Shown here: in pieces, positions 1-9,729 of the stretch
Layout of the letters: every line of letters starts with the position of its first letter
Numbering within the stretch: position 1 is the first letter of the stretch
Assembly: GCF_002277815.1 (NCBI RefSeq)
Contig: NZ_NKJI01000005.1
Location: forward strand, 124,001-188,000
DNA length: 64,000 nucleotides
Direction of reading: 5' to 3'
DNA from: Pseudomonas sp. ERMR1:02
Lineage (GTDB): Bacteria; Pseudomonadota; Gammaproteobacteria; Pseudomonadales; Pseudomonadaceae
Program-made: the position numbers and the translations under genes
The notes under the pieces: generated by a model
Told to the model about the DNA's origin: nothing
Seen by the model: the letters and a program-made list of their open reading frames with translations, nothing else
The model's database searches: none

Positions 1-755
1 AGCTGATGGCGGCCGCGGCGCTGCTGGTTGGCACCTTGAAGTTCGATGGGTTGCTGATCCTGCAGGCTCGATCCGAAGGCCCGATCCCGTTGCTGATGAT
101 CGAGTGCTCCAGCGAGCGCGACATCCGTGGCCTGGCCCGTTATGAGGGGGACCGGATCGCTCCCGACGCGACTCTGTCCGACCTGATGCCGGATGGTTCG
201 CTGACATTGACCATCGACCCTAGACAGGGCCAGCGCTACCAGGGTGTCGTCGATCTCGACGGCGAAAACCTGTCCGAGTGCTTTACCAACTACTTCGTCA
301 TGTCCCAGCAGATTGGCACGCGCATCAAGCTCTGCGCCGATGGCCGTCGTGCCCGTGGCCTGTTGCTGCAGCAATTGCCCGCTGACCGTTTGAGAGACGA
401 AGAAGAACGCGCCGCCAGTTGGCAGCACCTCACTGCACTGGGCGGTACCCTGACCGCCGATGAACTGTTGAGCCTGGACAACGAAACCGTGCTTCATCGT
501 CTCTACCACGAAGAGCAGATACGACTGTTCGACGTGCAGAAACTGCGCTTCCGCTGCAGCTGCTCACGCGAACGTTCGGCCAATGCACTGGTCAGTCTGG
601 GGATGGAAGACGCGCAAAATCTGGTGGTTGAGCACGGTGGCAACATCGAAATCGACTGCCAGTTCTGCAACCAGCAATACCTGTTCGACGCCGCCGATGT
701 CACTCAGTTGTTCGCGGGTGCGGGTATCGATTCACCGTCAGATACCCGTCACTAA
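1..755 (+). CDS. hslO: Hsp33 redox-regulated chaperone, 5' end outside window
   Basis: Hsp33 is a cytoplasmic holdase chaperone switched on by oxidation of a zinc-binding cysteine cluster. The reading frame is already open at base 3 and enters the family's internal segment ([15 protein letters not shown]), so roughly the first 50 residues lie before the window; the ATG at base 6 is internal. The C-terminal zinc site is intact: a CSC pair near bases 555-563 and a CQFC pair near 657-668, giving the expected CXC plus CXXC arrangement. The TAA is at 753-755. It is followed by pckA on the same strand 180 bases later, the neighbour order I recall for Pseudomonas. Identification is secure. Confidence 0.95.
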   Translation, partial: LMAAAALLVGTLKFDGLLILQARSEGPIPLLMIECSSERDIRGLARYEGDRIAPDATLSDLMPDGSLTLTIDPRQGQRYQGVVDLDGENLSECFTNYFVMSQQIGTRIKLCADGRRARGLLLQQLPADRLRDEEERAASWQHLTALGGTLTADELLSLDNETVLHRLYHEEQIRLFDVQKLRFRCSCSRERSANALVSLGMEDAQNLVVEHGGNIEIDCQFCNQQYLFDAADVTQLFAGAGIDSPSDTRH

Positions 756-874
756 AACGGTTCAGCGCGGGTAAATTCACTGGTTAGTGCCGGAATAACG
801 CCGTTACGACGGGAGGGCCCTACTCTTTTTGGGCTTTTCTGGCATAATCCGGGCCACTTTTTTCGCGGTAGTAG

Positions 875-2476
<1,602 letters not shown>

Positions 2477-2494
2477 GTGTTGGTTTGAAGCAAT

Positions 2495-2525
2495 GAAAAA
2501 ACCGCCCTTCGAGGCGGTTTTTTTG
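2495..2525. terminator. Bidirectional intrinsic terminator between pckA and the DMT exporter
   Basis: A perfect stem (AAACCGCC / GGCGGTTT) with a CTTCGA loop is flanked by A and T runs on both sides, so it can end pckA (+) and the convergent exporter gene (-). Confidence 0.9.
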
Positions 2526-2536
2526 TGCGCGACGTT

Positions 2537-3403
2537 TCAGGTTTTGAGGTGAAGCAAAAACGCCCCGACCAACACCAATACAACTCCCAGCACCTGCACC
2601 TTCCCCATCCGCTCCTTGAAAAACACATACCCCAGAATCGCCGCGATTCCGCCGGACAAGGTGCTGATCACCGTCACTACCGAAACCGACCCGGCCACCG
2701 CGCCCCAAGCGAATGACGAGAAACCGCCGAGGTTCATCAGGCTCGCGCCGGTCAATGTCAGGCAGTTTTTCAGCGGCGGGATTTTCAGGCCGTCGTCGAT
2801 CCTGAGGACGATCGCCACCAACACGATCAGGCCCACCAGATAAGCCAGCCAAAGCATCGTCACCGGCCCGAGTATTGGCAGGACGAAGTGGCCTTGCAGC
2901 CAGAAACTGGTGCCGTAGAACACGGCCGCCAGCAACGCGTAGGCAATGGAGTTGCTCGCCTGACTGGTGTGTGGCACCTTCGGGTCGGAGTGAATGCTGG
3001 AGAGGACCACGCCGATCACGCACAGCCCGATACACAACAACTGGAGCAGGCTGATCTGTTCTCCGGCGGCCCAGGACAGCAGCGTAGTCACCACGCCGTA
3101 AGAGGTCACCAGCGGTGCCACGATCGAGGCTTTGCCCAGGGCAAAGGCCTTGGACAAGGCCAGGGCGCCAGACACAGTCAAGATCGCGGCGACAACCCCG
3201 AGCAGCCATGTTTCAAGTGACGCGGCCATGGAGCGGAGAATGAATACGGGGAAGGCGATCAGCAGCAAGCTCATGATGCTGAAACCCAGCGCCTGACCGA
3301 AGTAAACGGCGCGTTTTACACCGACTGCCCGGGCGTTCAAACCCACCAGAAAATCCGTGCCGCCCCAAAGCAAGGCAGCCAGCAAACCCATCAGAACGTC
3401 CAC
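2537..3403 (-). CDS. EamA/DMT-family inner-membrane transporter
   Basis: A 288-residue, very hydrophobic protein with about ten predicted transmembrane segments in two repeated EamA halves, the layout of drug/metabolite exporters. The first segment starts LMGLLAALLWGGTDFLVG and the second half begins around residue 155 (SIAYALLAAVFYGTSFW). Such proteins move small metabolites or amino-acid derivatives across the inner membrane; the substrate cannot be read from sequence. It is convergent with pckA and shares its terminator. The ATG at 3403 is the first in frame. No neighbour suggests a pathway. Confidence 0.85.
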   Translation of the reverse strand: MDVLMGLLAALLWGGTDFLVGLNARAVGVKRAVYFGQALGFSIMSLLLIAFPVFILRSMAASLETWLLGVVAAILTVSGALALSKAFALGKASIVAPLVTSYGVVTTLLSWAAGEQISLLQLLCIGLCVIGVVLSSIHSDPKVPHTSQASNSIAYALLAAVFYGTSFWLQGHFVLPILGPVTMLWLAYLVGLIVLVAIVLRIDDGLKIPPLKNCLTLTGASLMNLGGFSSFAWGAVAGSVSVVTVISTLSGGIAAILGYVFFKERMGKVQVLGVVLVLVGAFLLHLKT

Positions 3404-3429
3404 GCAATATCCTTATAGTTGTACGCCGG

Positions 3430-3783
3430 TTACAGACTTTCAAGCTCCCGGGTGTCCCAGCGTTGAGCCTTGATAGCCCGGTAGAGCATGCCGATGGTCA
3501 ATGGTTCCTTGTCGCCGCGACCCTTGGTTTTGCGCTATAGATACACATCGTAGCCTTCTGGTTGGAAATAGCGGTAGCTGTCGTAATCCACGAAATCGAT
3601 GGCGAACTGCTCTTCCAGGGTTTCGATCAAATGTTGGGCGTCGGCGCCGGTGCAGCCGAGGTCGAAATTTATCGATGTGGAGAGGCTGATGGTTTTGCGT
3701 TCGGGCAGGCCGAGTTCTTCGTGAAGCAGTTGCATGAGCAGGTGCATGGTGGGGTCGTCGGGGAAGTTGGCAGCGAGGTGCAT
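3430..3783 (-). pseudogene. DUF1493-family protein interrupted by an in-frame amber codon
   Basis: The first 82 codons (3783 down to 3538) encode an acidic protein resembling DUF1493, with the acyl-carrier-like segment SINFDLGCTGADAQHLIETL. Translation then meets TAG at 3535-3537. The same frame stays open after it for about 34 codons and ends at TAA (3430-3432). That tail (KEPLTIGMLYRAIKAQRW) fits the C-terminal end of such proteins. The intact ancestor would therefore be 117 residues, and one substitution would restore it. Either the gene is inactive, the 82-residue form is used, or the base is an error. Function of the family is unknown to me. Confidence 0.65.
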
Positions 3784-3815
3784 TGTGGGTTGTCCGGAGG
3801 GGGCTTGGTTGGAGC

Positions 3816-4022
3816 TTATTGGTCGTTGGTCCTGATAGGAAGGATTGACTTGGTCGTTCCCGCGATCCGCTCTTTCAGGTTGCGGGAAGACCGACGTTCA
3901 TTCCGTAGGATCTCGCTCATCTGTTGCACGCTGGCTTCTGTATCGTTGATCAGGGCGGCGGTGTCGGTGAGGTTGGTTTGGAGTGGGCGGTAGCGATTTG
4001 GAAATGGATTTAGCGTGGTCAC
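3816..4022 (-). CDS. Small protein of unknown function, short relative of the gene at 4285-4575
   Basis: A 68-residue soluble protein I do not recognise. Its first 32 residues match the N-terminal part of the product of 4285-4575: RYRPL near residues 11-15, a Thr-rich stretch, then DTEA near 27-30. After that the two diverge and this one stops about 28 residues earlier. It may be a shortened duplicate. It lies 32 bases upstream of the DUF1493 gene on the same strand, so they could be co-transcribed. A real gene is plausible but not proven. Confidence 0.45.
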   Translation of the reverse strand: MTTLNPFPNRYRPLQTNLTDTAALINDTEASVQQMSEILRNERRSSRNLKERIAGTTKSILPIRTNDQ

Positions 4023-4252
4023 CGAGGAACACCTCTATTTAGATGGGAATGTGAGATCTCATTGTTCTCGGGTGACCAAGCCCGGGCCGCTGATTTGGCA
4101 GCGACGGTTCAACTATAGGTATGAATCCCTTTAAGGCGATAGGCGACAAGGTGTCTTCTTTTGTAGGACCGTGCCGAAGATTTGATAGGGCGATACCTAC
4201 AGACTTATCTTTTGCGCGATGAGCATCAGGAAGACCGCGTTATCGTTCTTTG

Positions 4253-4272
4253 CGGGCAAGCCTTGCTCCTAC
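4253..4272 (+). repeat. Single REP-type repeat unit
   Basis: CGGGCAAGCCTTGCTCCTAC is the core of the Pseudomonas REP unit also seen near 17.2 and 22.0 kb. Here it stands alone just beyond the 3' end of the gene at 4285-4575. Confidence 0.6.
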
Positions 4273-4284
4273 ACGGGAAAGTGG

Positions 4285-4575
4285 TCATCGGGTGATTTTT
4301 GGCAAGCGCTGACGGGCGATGTCGAGCAGGTCGTTACCGTCCTGGGTAAGCAGGTACAGCGCGCTGACGATGTTGGGGATGTCGCTGGCGTCGGCTTGTT
4401 TGAAGCACTGGCAGTACAAGGTTTCGAGCAGGTCGCTGGCGGCGCGAATGCGTTGGCGGGCGGCGTCGAGGATCTCGAAGGGGTCGGCTTCGGTGTCAAT
4501 CATCAGCACTGAGGTTTCGCTGTAACTGGATTTGAGCGGGCGGTAGCGATCGGTCAATGGGTCGGGGCTGTTCAT
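4285..4575 (-). CDS. Unknown Pseudomonas-type small protein (96 aa)
   Basis: A 96-residue soluble, mostly helical protein. It opens with the RYRPL...SETSVLMIDTEA block shared with the gene at 3816-4022 and continues into an amphipathic helical region (IRAASDLLETLYCQCF, then NIVSALYLLTQDGNDLLDIARQRL). The composition recalls small Pseudomonas proteins of unknown function, but I cannot place it in a named family. The start ATG at 4575 is the only sensible one. No partner gene is evident. The pair with 3816-4022 looks like a local duplication. Confidence 0.6.
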   Translation of the reverse strand: MNSPDPLTDRYRPLKSSYSETSVLMIDTEADPFEILDAARQRIRAASDLLETLYCQCFKQADASDIPNIVSALYLLTQDGNDLLDIARQRLPKITR

Positions 4576-4872
4576 CGTAATGAGTCCTGTGCGAAATCGG
4601 CGAGTGTTCTAGGCAGGCCGAGACACTGTTTTCAGCCGCGCCGCAAACTATAGAAGGGTGTGTCGCGGCGCCACAAGACGGCGGTGATGGACAGGTTTTG
4701 TAGGGCTTTTGTCGTTTTTTGAGGAAGGGGACTACGCGTCGCTGGAGGTTTTTTGCCGTGTAAGTGCCAATGGTAAAAATGCCTACGGGATTGTCAGTTA
4801 ATGCGCGGTGGGGCCTGGTTGAGGGTGCCTCAGAAACCGTAGGTCATTTCGAGTTTTTCGGTGATCGTGCCG
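4576..4872. other. Gene-free stretch left of the IS element
   Basis: I see no gene here apart from the last codons of the small split frame described at 4830-6282. Short T-rich runs occur but no clear hairpin terminator. Confidence 0.5.
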
Positions 4873-4880
4873 GCCTCTTC
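4873..4880. repeat. Left 8-bp target-site duplication of the IS element
   Basis: GCCTCTTC here is repeated exactly at 6254-6261, immediately beyond the other end of the IS. Eight to nine bases is the normal duplication size for IS256-family elements. Confidence 0.85.
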
Positions 4881-6253
4881 GGGAGTGTCAGATATTTTGT
4901 GTGCGGGCCGGTAACGGCCTGCCGTCAGGCAAGCCCTCATTTCACCAGTTTGACCTGGTAAATCGATCTCCATAAAGAATCGCAAATTGATTCATGGCTG
5001 TCTTCCAGTCGTGCGCCGCGCTGCCCCAATTGGCAGTGATGTTTTGCAGTGCCAGCCAAATCAGCTTTGTTGCCGCATCGTCAGTCGGGAAGTGGCCTCT
5101 TGTCTTGATGATCTTGCGCAGCTGAGCATTGATGCTCTCGATGGCATTGGTGGTGTAGATCACTTTTCTGATGCCAGGCGGGAAGACGAAAAACGGGATG
5201 ACTCGATCCCAGGCGCGTCTCCAAGCGGCTACGACTGTGGGGTACTGCTTGCCCCAAGGCCCGGTTTCGAATGCGTCCAGCGCTTGCTCGGCAGCTTCTA
5301 CATTAAGCGCTTGGTAAATCGGCTTGAGGGCTTTGGCCAATTCACGGCGCTTGTCCCAGGCGGCGTAATCAAGACTGTTGCGGATCAGATGCACAATGCA
5401 GGTCTGCAAGGTCGCTGTCGGATACACCGCGCTCAAGGCTTCTGGCATGCCTTTGAGGCCATCGGTCACCGCGATTAGCACATCTTCGACGCCTCGGGTT
5501 TTGAGGTCGTTGAAGACCTTCATCCAGAACTTGGCCCCCTCAGTGTTCTCAATCCAAATGCCCAAGATATCTCGGGTGCCGTCTGGCAGTACCCCTAACG
5601 CCAGGTAAATGGCCTTGTTGCGAACCAGCCCTTCCTCACGGATTTTGACCCGCAGAGCATCGAAGAAAATCACCGGATACATCGGCTCAAGTGGGCGTTG
5701 CTGCCAGGCAGCAACTTCCTCTAAGACCGCGTCGGTGACCGAGCTGATGAAATCATGGGAAACGTCAGTCCCGTACTGCTCCGAAAGGAATGCCCGGATC
5801 TCGCGAACGGTCATGCCACGGGCGTACATGGCAATGATCTTGTCATCGAAACCCGTAAAACGACGCTCGTGTTTGGGAATCAGGATCGGCGCAAAGCTGC
5901 CGTCGCGATCCCTCGGGATGTCCAGCCGCAGCGGGCCATCGTCGGTCAACACGGTCTTGCCGCTTGTGCCGTTGCGCTGGTTACTCGTCTCTTCAGGGCG
6001 CTGTGCGCCCTGAAGATAGCCAAGGTGGTGACCCAGTTCGGCGCCAAGGGCTCGTTCAATCAGCGCCTTTTTGAACGCCATCGCGGCGTCCTGAATCGCC
6101 TCGGCGCTCATTGGACCTTTGACGAACTGATCAATCAGCTCCTTCGGGATCGAAGGAAGCTCGGGTTTGGCCTCCGAGGCCGTTTTCTTCTTGGTCGGCA
6201 TACATGCTCCTTTTCAACATGTTATGCCCGAACACAAAATTTCTGACAGTCTC
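4881..6253 (-). mobile_element. Complete IS256-family insertion sequence, 1373 bp
   Basis: One transposase gene is flanked by imperfect inverted repeats of about 27 bases. The left end reads GGGAGTGTCAGATATTTTGT and the right end, read inward, GAGACTGTCAGAAATTTTGT; the match continues through a GTG-CGGGC / GTT-CGGGC stretch. An 8-bp target duplication (GCCTCTTC) lies exactly outside both ends. The transposase is uninterrupted, so the element looks recently inserted and potentially active. The first five bases of the left end (GGGAG) are also found just after the right duplication, so the exact left boundary is slightly ambiguous. Confidence 0.88.
4942..6201 (-). CDS. IS256-family transposase
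   Basis: A 419-residue DDE transposase of the Mutator/IS256 family. Visible landmarks are the NQRNGTSGKTV segment near residue 80, the first catalytic Asp in FFDALRVKIREEG, the second in VTDGLKGMPEAL, the CIVHLIRNSL segment, and the Glu in TTNAIESINAQLRK. The C-terminal region (FAILYGDRF) is complete. The length fits intact members (about 400 residues). The gene fills nearly all of the element and reads toward its left end. Confidence 0.95.
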   Translation of the reverse strand: MPTKKKTASEAKPELPSIPKELIDQFVKGPMSAEAIQDAAMAFKKALIERALGAELGHHLGYLQGAQRPEETSNQRNGTSGKTVLTDDGPLRLDIPRDRDGSFAPILIPKHERRFTGFDDKIIAMYARGMTVREIRAFLSEQYGTDVSHDFISSVTDAVLEEVAAWQQRPLEPMYPVIFFDALRVKIREEGLVRNKAIYLALGVLPDGTRDILGIWIENTEGAKFWMKVFNDLKTRGVEDVLIAVTDGLKGMPEALSAVYPTATLQTCIVHLIRNSLDYAAWDKRRELAKALKPIYQALNVEAAEQALDAFETGPWGKQYPTVVAAWRRAWDRVIPFFVFPPGIRKVIYTTNAIESINAQLRKIIKTRGHFPTDDAATKLIWLALQNITANWGSAAHDWKTAMNQFAILYGDRFTRSNW

Positions 6254-6261
6254 GCCTCTTC
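6254..6261. repeat. Right 8-bp target-site duplication of the IS element
   Basis: GCCTCTTC, an exact copy of 4873-4880, directly adjoins the right end of the insertion sequence. Confidence 0.85.
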
Positions 6262-6422
6262 GGGAGCAAGGCGATCCGGCATTCACCCTCTACTCAAGCC
6301 TTGCCATCCCTCCAAGCCATCCGCTGTATCATCCCGTATCGTTTTTTGCCCCGACCTTTCTCGACTCGCTGCAATCGCCGTCTAGGCTTTGCCCATTGCA
6401 GCAGTCAACGGAGTGACAGCTT

Positions 6423-8357
6423 ATGCACAACACCCTGGAACAGGTTTTCGGTTATCCACAGTTTCGACCCGGGCAGGAAGCGGCAATCGGCGCGGTGCTG
6501 GCCGGGCGTTCGGCGGCGGCGATTTTCCCCACCGGCTCCGGCAAATCCCTTTGCTATCAGCTATCGGCGGTGATGCTGCCGCACCTGACACTGGTGGTCT
6601 CGCCGCTGTTGGCGCTGATGCAGGATCAGTTGATGTTCCTGCAACGCCACGGCATTGCAGCGGGCAGTATCGATTCGGCGCAGAGCCGCGATGACGCCAG
6701 CGATGTCATGGCACGTGCCAAGTCCGGTGAATTGAAGATTTTGATGATTTCCGTGGAGCGCCTGAAGAACGAGCGTTTCCGCAATTTTTTGCAGCAGGTA
6801 CCAATTTCGCTGTTGGTGGTGGACGAGGCGCACTGCATTTCGGAATGGGGCCACAACTTCCGCCCGGATTATCTCAAGCTCCCGGACTACCAGCGCCAGT
6901 TCAATATCCCTCAAGTCTTGCTGCTGACGGCCACCGCGACGCCCAAGGTGATCGCTGACATGCAGGCCAGGTTTTCCATCGCCCCTGAGGATGTAGTGAC
7001 GACCGGCTTCTATCGACCGAACCTCAATTTATGGGTAGAACCTGTGCGCGGGCAGGACAAGCGCCAACGCCTCGTGGAGTGGATGAGCGAGCGTCCCGGC
7101 CAGCCGAGCATCGTCTATGTCACCCTGCAAAAAACCGCCGAACACATTGCCGAGCACCTGAGCCGCAACGGCATTCAGGCCGAGGCCTATCACGCCGGTT
7201 TGCCCCACGACCAGCGCGACGGTATCCAGAAACGCTTCATGGGCGGGCAGTCCAATTGCATCGTCGCCACCATCGCGTTCGGCATGGGCATCGATAAGAG
7301 TGACATCCGCAACGTGGTGCATTTCGACCTGCCAAAATCCATCGAAAACTACAGCCAGGAAATCGGCCGTGCCGGGCGCGACGGGCAGCCGTCCGACTGC
7401 CTGGTACTGGCTAATCGCGACAGCCTCAACGTGTTGGAAAACTTCGTCTACGGCGATACGCCTGAGCGCGATGGCATACGCCGTGTGCTCGATGAGCTGC
7501 AAGCTTGCGCGCCTGAAGGGCAGTGGGAGTTTCTGTTGGGGCCGCTGGCGGACAACAGCAACATTCGTCAGCTCCCGCTCAAGACCTTGCTGGTGCAGCT
7601 GGAGCTGCGCGGGATCATTACCCCGCGTTACGCGTACTACGCCGAGTACCGTTTCAAGTATTTGCAGGAGCCTGAGGCGCTGCTGGCCCGTTTCGAAGGC
7701 GAGCGCAGGGATTTTGTCGCGGCGATCATCCAGACTTCCAGTCGAGCGCGGACCTGGGCCACGGTGAATTTCGAGGCGTTGTACGAGCAGCATCAGGCTG
7801 AGCGCAGCCGGGTGGTCAAGGCGCTGGATTATTTCCAGGAGAAGGGTTGGGTGGAGCTTGAAAGCAAGCTGATGACAGAGGTCTACAGCCTACTGCAAAC
7901 GGAGTTTGACAGCGCCGCAATGAGCGAAGAACTGCATGCTTACTTCGTTCGTCATGAGCAAACCGAAATCGCACGAATCCACGCCATGCTCGATCTGTTC
8001 GCCACCGACCATTGTCTGGGCTATCGCTTGGCCGAGTATTTCGGCGACGAAAATGCGCCCCGGCAGTGTGGACATTGTTCTGTATGCCATGGGCAAGTGG
8101 CACGGCTGCCAGAGCCACCGGCATTACCGGCCCTTGTGGATAAAAATTTCGAAGCCTTGTGCGGTGACTTTATCCACAGGCATGAGCAGCTCACCGGCAG
8201 CTTGCCTTCAGCTGAGCGCGTGACGCGGTTCTTGTGTGGGATCGGTGTGCCGTTGTTTACCAAACTCAAGGCGCGGACGATTTCCGGATATGCGGCGTTA
8301 GAGGATTATCCCTATGCTGAGGTTCGGGGTTGGGCTGAGGAGGCGTTGTCGAGCTGA
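6423..8357 (+). CDS. recQ: RecQ-family ATP-dependent DNA helicase
   Basis: A 644-residue 3'-5' DNA helicase for recombination and replication-fork repair. Motif 0 (FGYPQFRPGQ) opens the protein, the P-loop TGSGKS is at about residues 37-42, the DEAH box is VVDEAHCISEWGH, and motif VI is the QEIGRAGRDG segment. A zinc module follows in the C-terminal third: one Cys (DHCLGYRL) and then CGHCSVC, in the C-X17-C-X2-C-X2-C spacing of RecQ. I see no clear HRDC domain; the last ~90 residues are of a different type. The ATG at 6423 matches motif 0 placement. The IS256 element ends 170 bases upstream, so the promoter may have been affected. Confidence 0.92.
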   Translation: MHNTLEQVFGYPQFRPGQEAAIGAVLAGRSAAAIFPTGSGKSLCYQLSAVMLPHLTLVVSPLLALMQDQLMFLQRHGIAAGSIDSAQSRDDASDVMARAKSGELKILMISVERLKNERFRNFLQQVPISLLVVDEAHCISEWGHNFRPDYLKLPDYQRQFNIPQVLLLTATATPKVIADMQARFSIAPEDVVTTGFYRPNLNLWVEPVRGQDKRQRLVEWMSERPGQPSIVYVTLQKTAEHIAEHLSRNGIQAEAYHAGLPHDQRDGIQKRFMGGQSNCIVATIAFGMGIDKSDIRNVVHFDLPKSIENYSQEIGRAGRDGQPSDCLVLANRDSLNVLENFVYGDTPERDGIRRVLDELQACAPEGQWEFLLGPLADNSNIRQLPLKTLLVQLELRGIITPRYAYYAEYRFKYLQEPEALLARFEGERRDFVAAIIQTSSRARTWATVNFEALYEQHQAERSRVVKALDYFQEKGWVELESKLMTEVYSLLQTEFDSAAMSEELHAYFVRHEQTEIARIHAMLDLFATDHCLGYRLAEYFGDENAPRQCGHCSVCHGQVARLPEPPALPALVDKNFEALCGDFIHRHEQLTGSLPSAERVTRFLCGIGVPLFTKLKARTISGYAALEDYPYAEVRGWAEEALSS

Positions 8358-8396
8358 CCGTAGGCATGCCGTGGTTACACGCTCATACCGGCATTC

Positions 8397-8813
8397 TTAC
8401 TTGGTCGATGATTTCGGAAATACAAAAAACTTGAGCAACAAGAAAAGAAAACCGGCAACCGCAAATATCGCAAACATCTGAACCCATTGATGGGGATAGC
8501 CAAGGAAGTCCACCATCACGATAAGGATGGATAAATTGAAGGTGTAACCAAGAGTATATGCAAAAATATACCGCGCACCTGCGCTTAATGGGTTTCCATC
8601 ATGGGTAAAGGTCCATTTACGGTTGCCGATAAAACTTATGACAGTACCCGCGATGTAAAGTGTGCTCATGGTGGTTTTAGGGGTTCCACCAAAATGCGTA
8701 ATCAACAGATAAATAGCATATCCAATTGAATTGGCAAGCAGACCGATGATTCCATAACGCACCATTTCGATGATGGATTTTTTTGAAGGTGTCTTGGATA
8801 AAAGTTTACGCAT
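8397..8813 (-). CDS. GtrA-family flippase-like membrane protein
   Basis: I place the start at ATG 8813 (138 residues) rather than at the upstream ATG at 8900. The upstream extension runs through the previous gene in another frame and is not membrane-like. The protein has four transmembrane segments and the family motif around VRYGIIGLLANSIGYAIYLL, followed by a GNRKWTF segment. GtrA proteins are thought to flip polyprenyl-phosphate-linked sugars across the inner membrane. The gene overlaps the preceding one by 8 bases and is the last of the eight-gene sugar operon that contains a GtrB-type transferase, its usual partner. Confidence 0.82.
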   Translation of the reverse strand: MRKLLSKTPSKKSIIEMVRYGIIGLLANSIGYAIYLLITHFGGTPKTTMSTLYIAGTVISFIGNRKWTFTHDGNPLSAGARYIFAYTLGYTFNLSILIVMVDFLGYPHQWVQMFAIFAVAGFLFLLLKFFVFPKSSTK

Positions 8814-9729
8814 CAACCAAAACCGCCAGGCCAAATCCGGATTTTCCATAACCGTTCCCGTTGTACAGCATGTAGCGCTGATTATTATGGATAAATACAA
8901 ATGGATATTCGATCATTTCCGAGTCCCAATCATTTTCCGAAACTTCAATGCCGACAGTGCTGAGGCAAAGGCGCCAAACGCATCCATCGTTACTTCGTGC
9001 GTAACCGATTCTGTAGGATGTTCCCGTACCGCTGCGATATGAAAACCACATTTCAAAACCGCTTTCCATTGAGCCAACGACGGTTGGTCTTGAAAAGGCT
9101 TGCGCCTCTCCAATGATGTACGGAACCGCCAGCCCCAGCCGATTCCAGCGATGCCCGTCGTCCGATGTTGCATGGTTCAACGTATGCAGCATTTCCCCGT
9201 TGCCGGCATCCCAGCTCGCAGTTGACCCATACCACATACGGTAGTCGCCATCTGCGGTTTGCATTACCCATGGATAAGAAAGGCTTATCGGATCTGCGCG
9301 ATCAGACCCCATGAAAGGCGCTTGGCTTTCCAGTTCCAGCGTCAAGTCAGGATTTACGATCAGCCGGCCAATATCACCACGCCAATGGCCTTCCGCCGGG
9401 TTTTGCCAGCCCATGAAGAGCATGTACTGCACACCATCGACGCAGTAGCAATTGCCGATGCTGACGCCATCTGCAAAAAAACTTCCTTCGTGGCCATGCT
9501 CAAATATAGGGGCATGGTGTTCCTGAACAACTTGTCGGGTAACGATATTAATATCCACCGCACCCACTGAGGAGCGGTTATCAATATCCCTACCGCTGTA
9601 ATAGATGCGATAGATATCGCCTTCAAGCAACACTGGCAACGGATTGGCAGCGTGAGTCAAAAGCTTTGGATGTCGTCCCGTTCTGGAAGGACTGTATAGT
9701 AATCCGAGTTTTTTCCAACGAGGATTCAT
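8806..9729 (-). CDS. Five-bladed beta-propeller, glycoside-hydrolase-like protein
   Basis: A 307-residue protein built of repeated blade motifs: YRIYYSGRD, QYMLFMGWQ, YRMWYGST, FEMWFSYR and RYMLYNGNGYGKSGFG. This is the signature of the propeller fold shared by glycosidase families such as GH43, GH32 and GH130. There is no signal peptide, so it appears cytoplasmic. I cannot identify a full catalytic acid set, and it may instead bind or process a nucleotide sugar. It overlaps the acyltransferase gene by 4 bases upstream and GtrA by 8 downstream, so it belongs to the sugar operon. Its exact role is unknown. Confidence 0.7.
   Translation of the reverse strand: MNPRWKKLGLLYSPSRTGRHPKLLTHAANPLPVLLEGDIYRIYYSGRDIDNRSSVGAVDINIVTRQVVQEHHAPIFEHGHEGSFFADGVSIGNCYCVDGVQYMLFMGWQNPAEGHWRGDIGRLIVNPDLTLELESQAPFMGSDRADPISLSYPWVMQTADGDYRMWYGSTASWDAGNGEMLHTLNHATSDDGHRWNRLGLAVPYIIGEAQAFSRPTVVGSMESGFEMWFSYRSGTGTSYRIGYARSNDGCVWRLCLSTVGIEVSENDWDSEMIEYPFVFIHNNQRYMLYNGNGYGKSGFGLAVLVDA

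Larger units (their letters stand above)
4830..6282 (-). pseudogene. Short reading frame split by the IS256-family insertion
   Basis: Removing the IS and one copy of its 8-bp target duplication joins 6282-6254 to 4872-4830 on the minus strand. The result is a 23-codon frame with ATG at 6282-6280, an AGAGGGTGA sequence just before it, and TGA at 4832-4830. Its end reads EKLEMTYGF, a pattern (aromatic at -3, final Phe) seen at the end of outer-membrane barrels. It is too short to be such a protein, so it may be a micro-ORF or a decayed gene remnant. The pre-insertion frame is directly visible; that it is a gene is inference. Confidence 0.3.

Noticed and set aside
3984..4545. Two GGGCGGTAGCG sequences resembling the ops/JUMPstart element
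   Set aside because: They lie inside the coding sequence for the shared RYRPL motif of the two small unknown genes, and no surface-sugar operon is downstream.
4764..4961. Plus-strand open frame across the left end of the IS
   Set aside because: It crosses the inverted repeat and the target duplication and has no family-like sequence.
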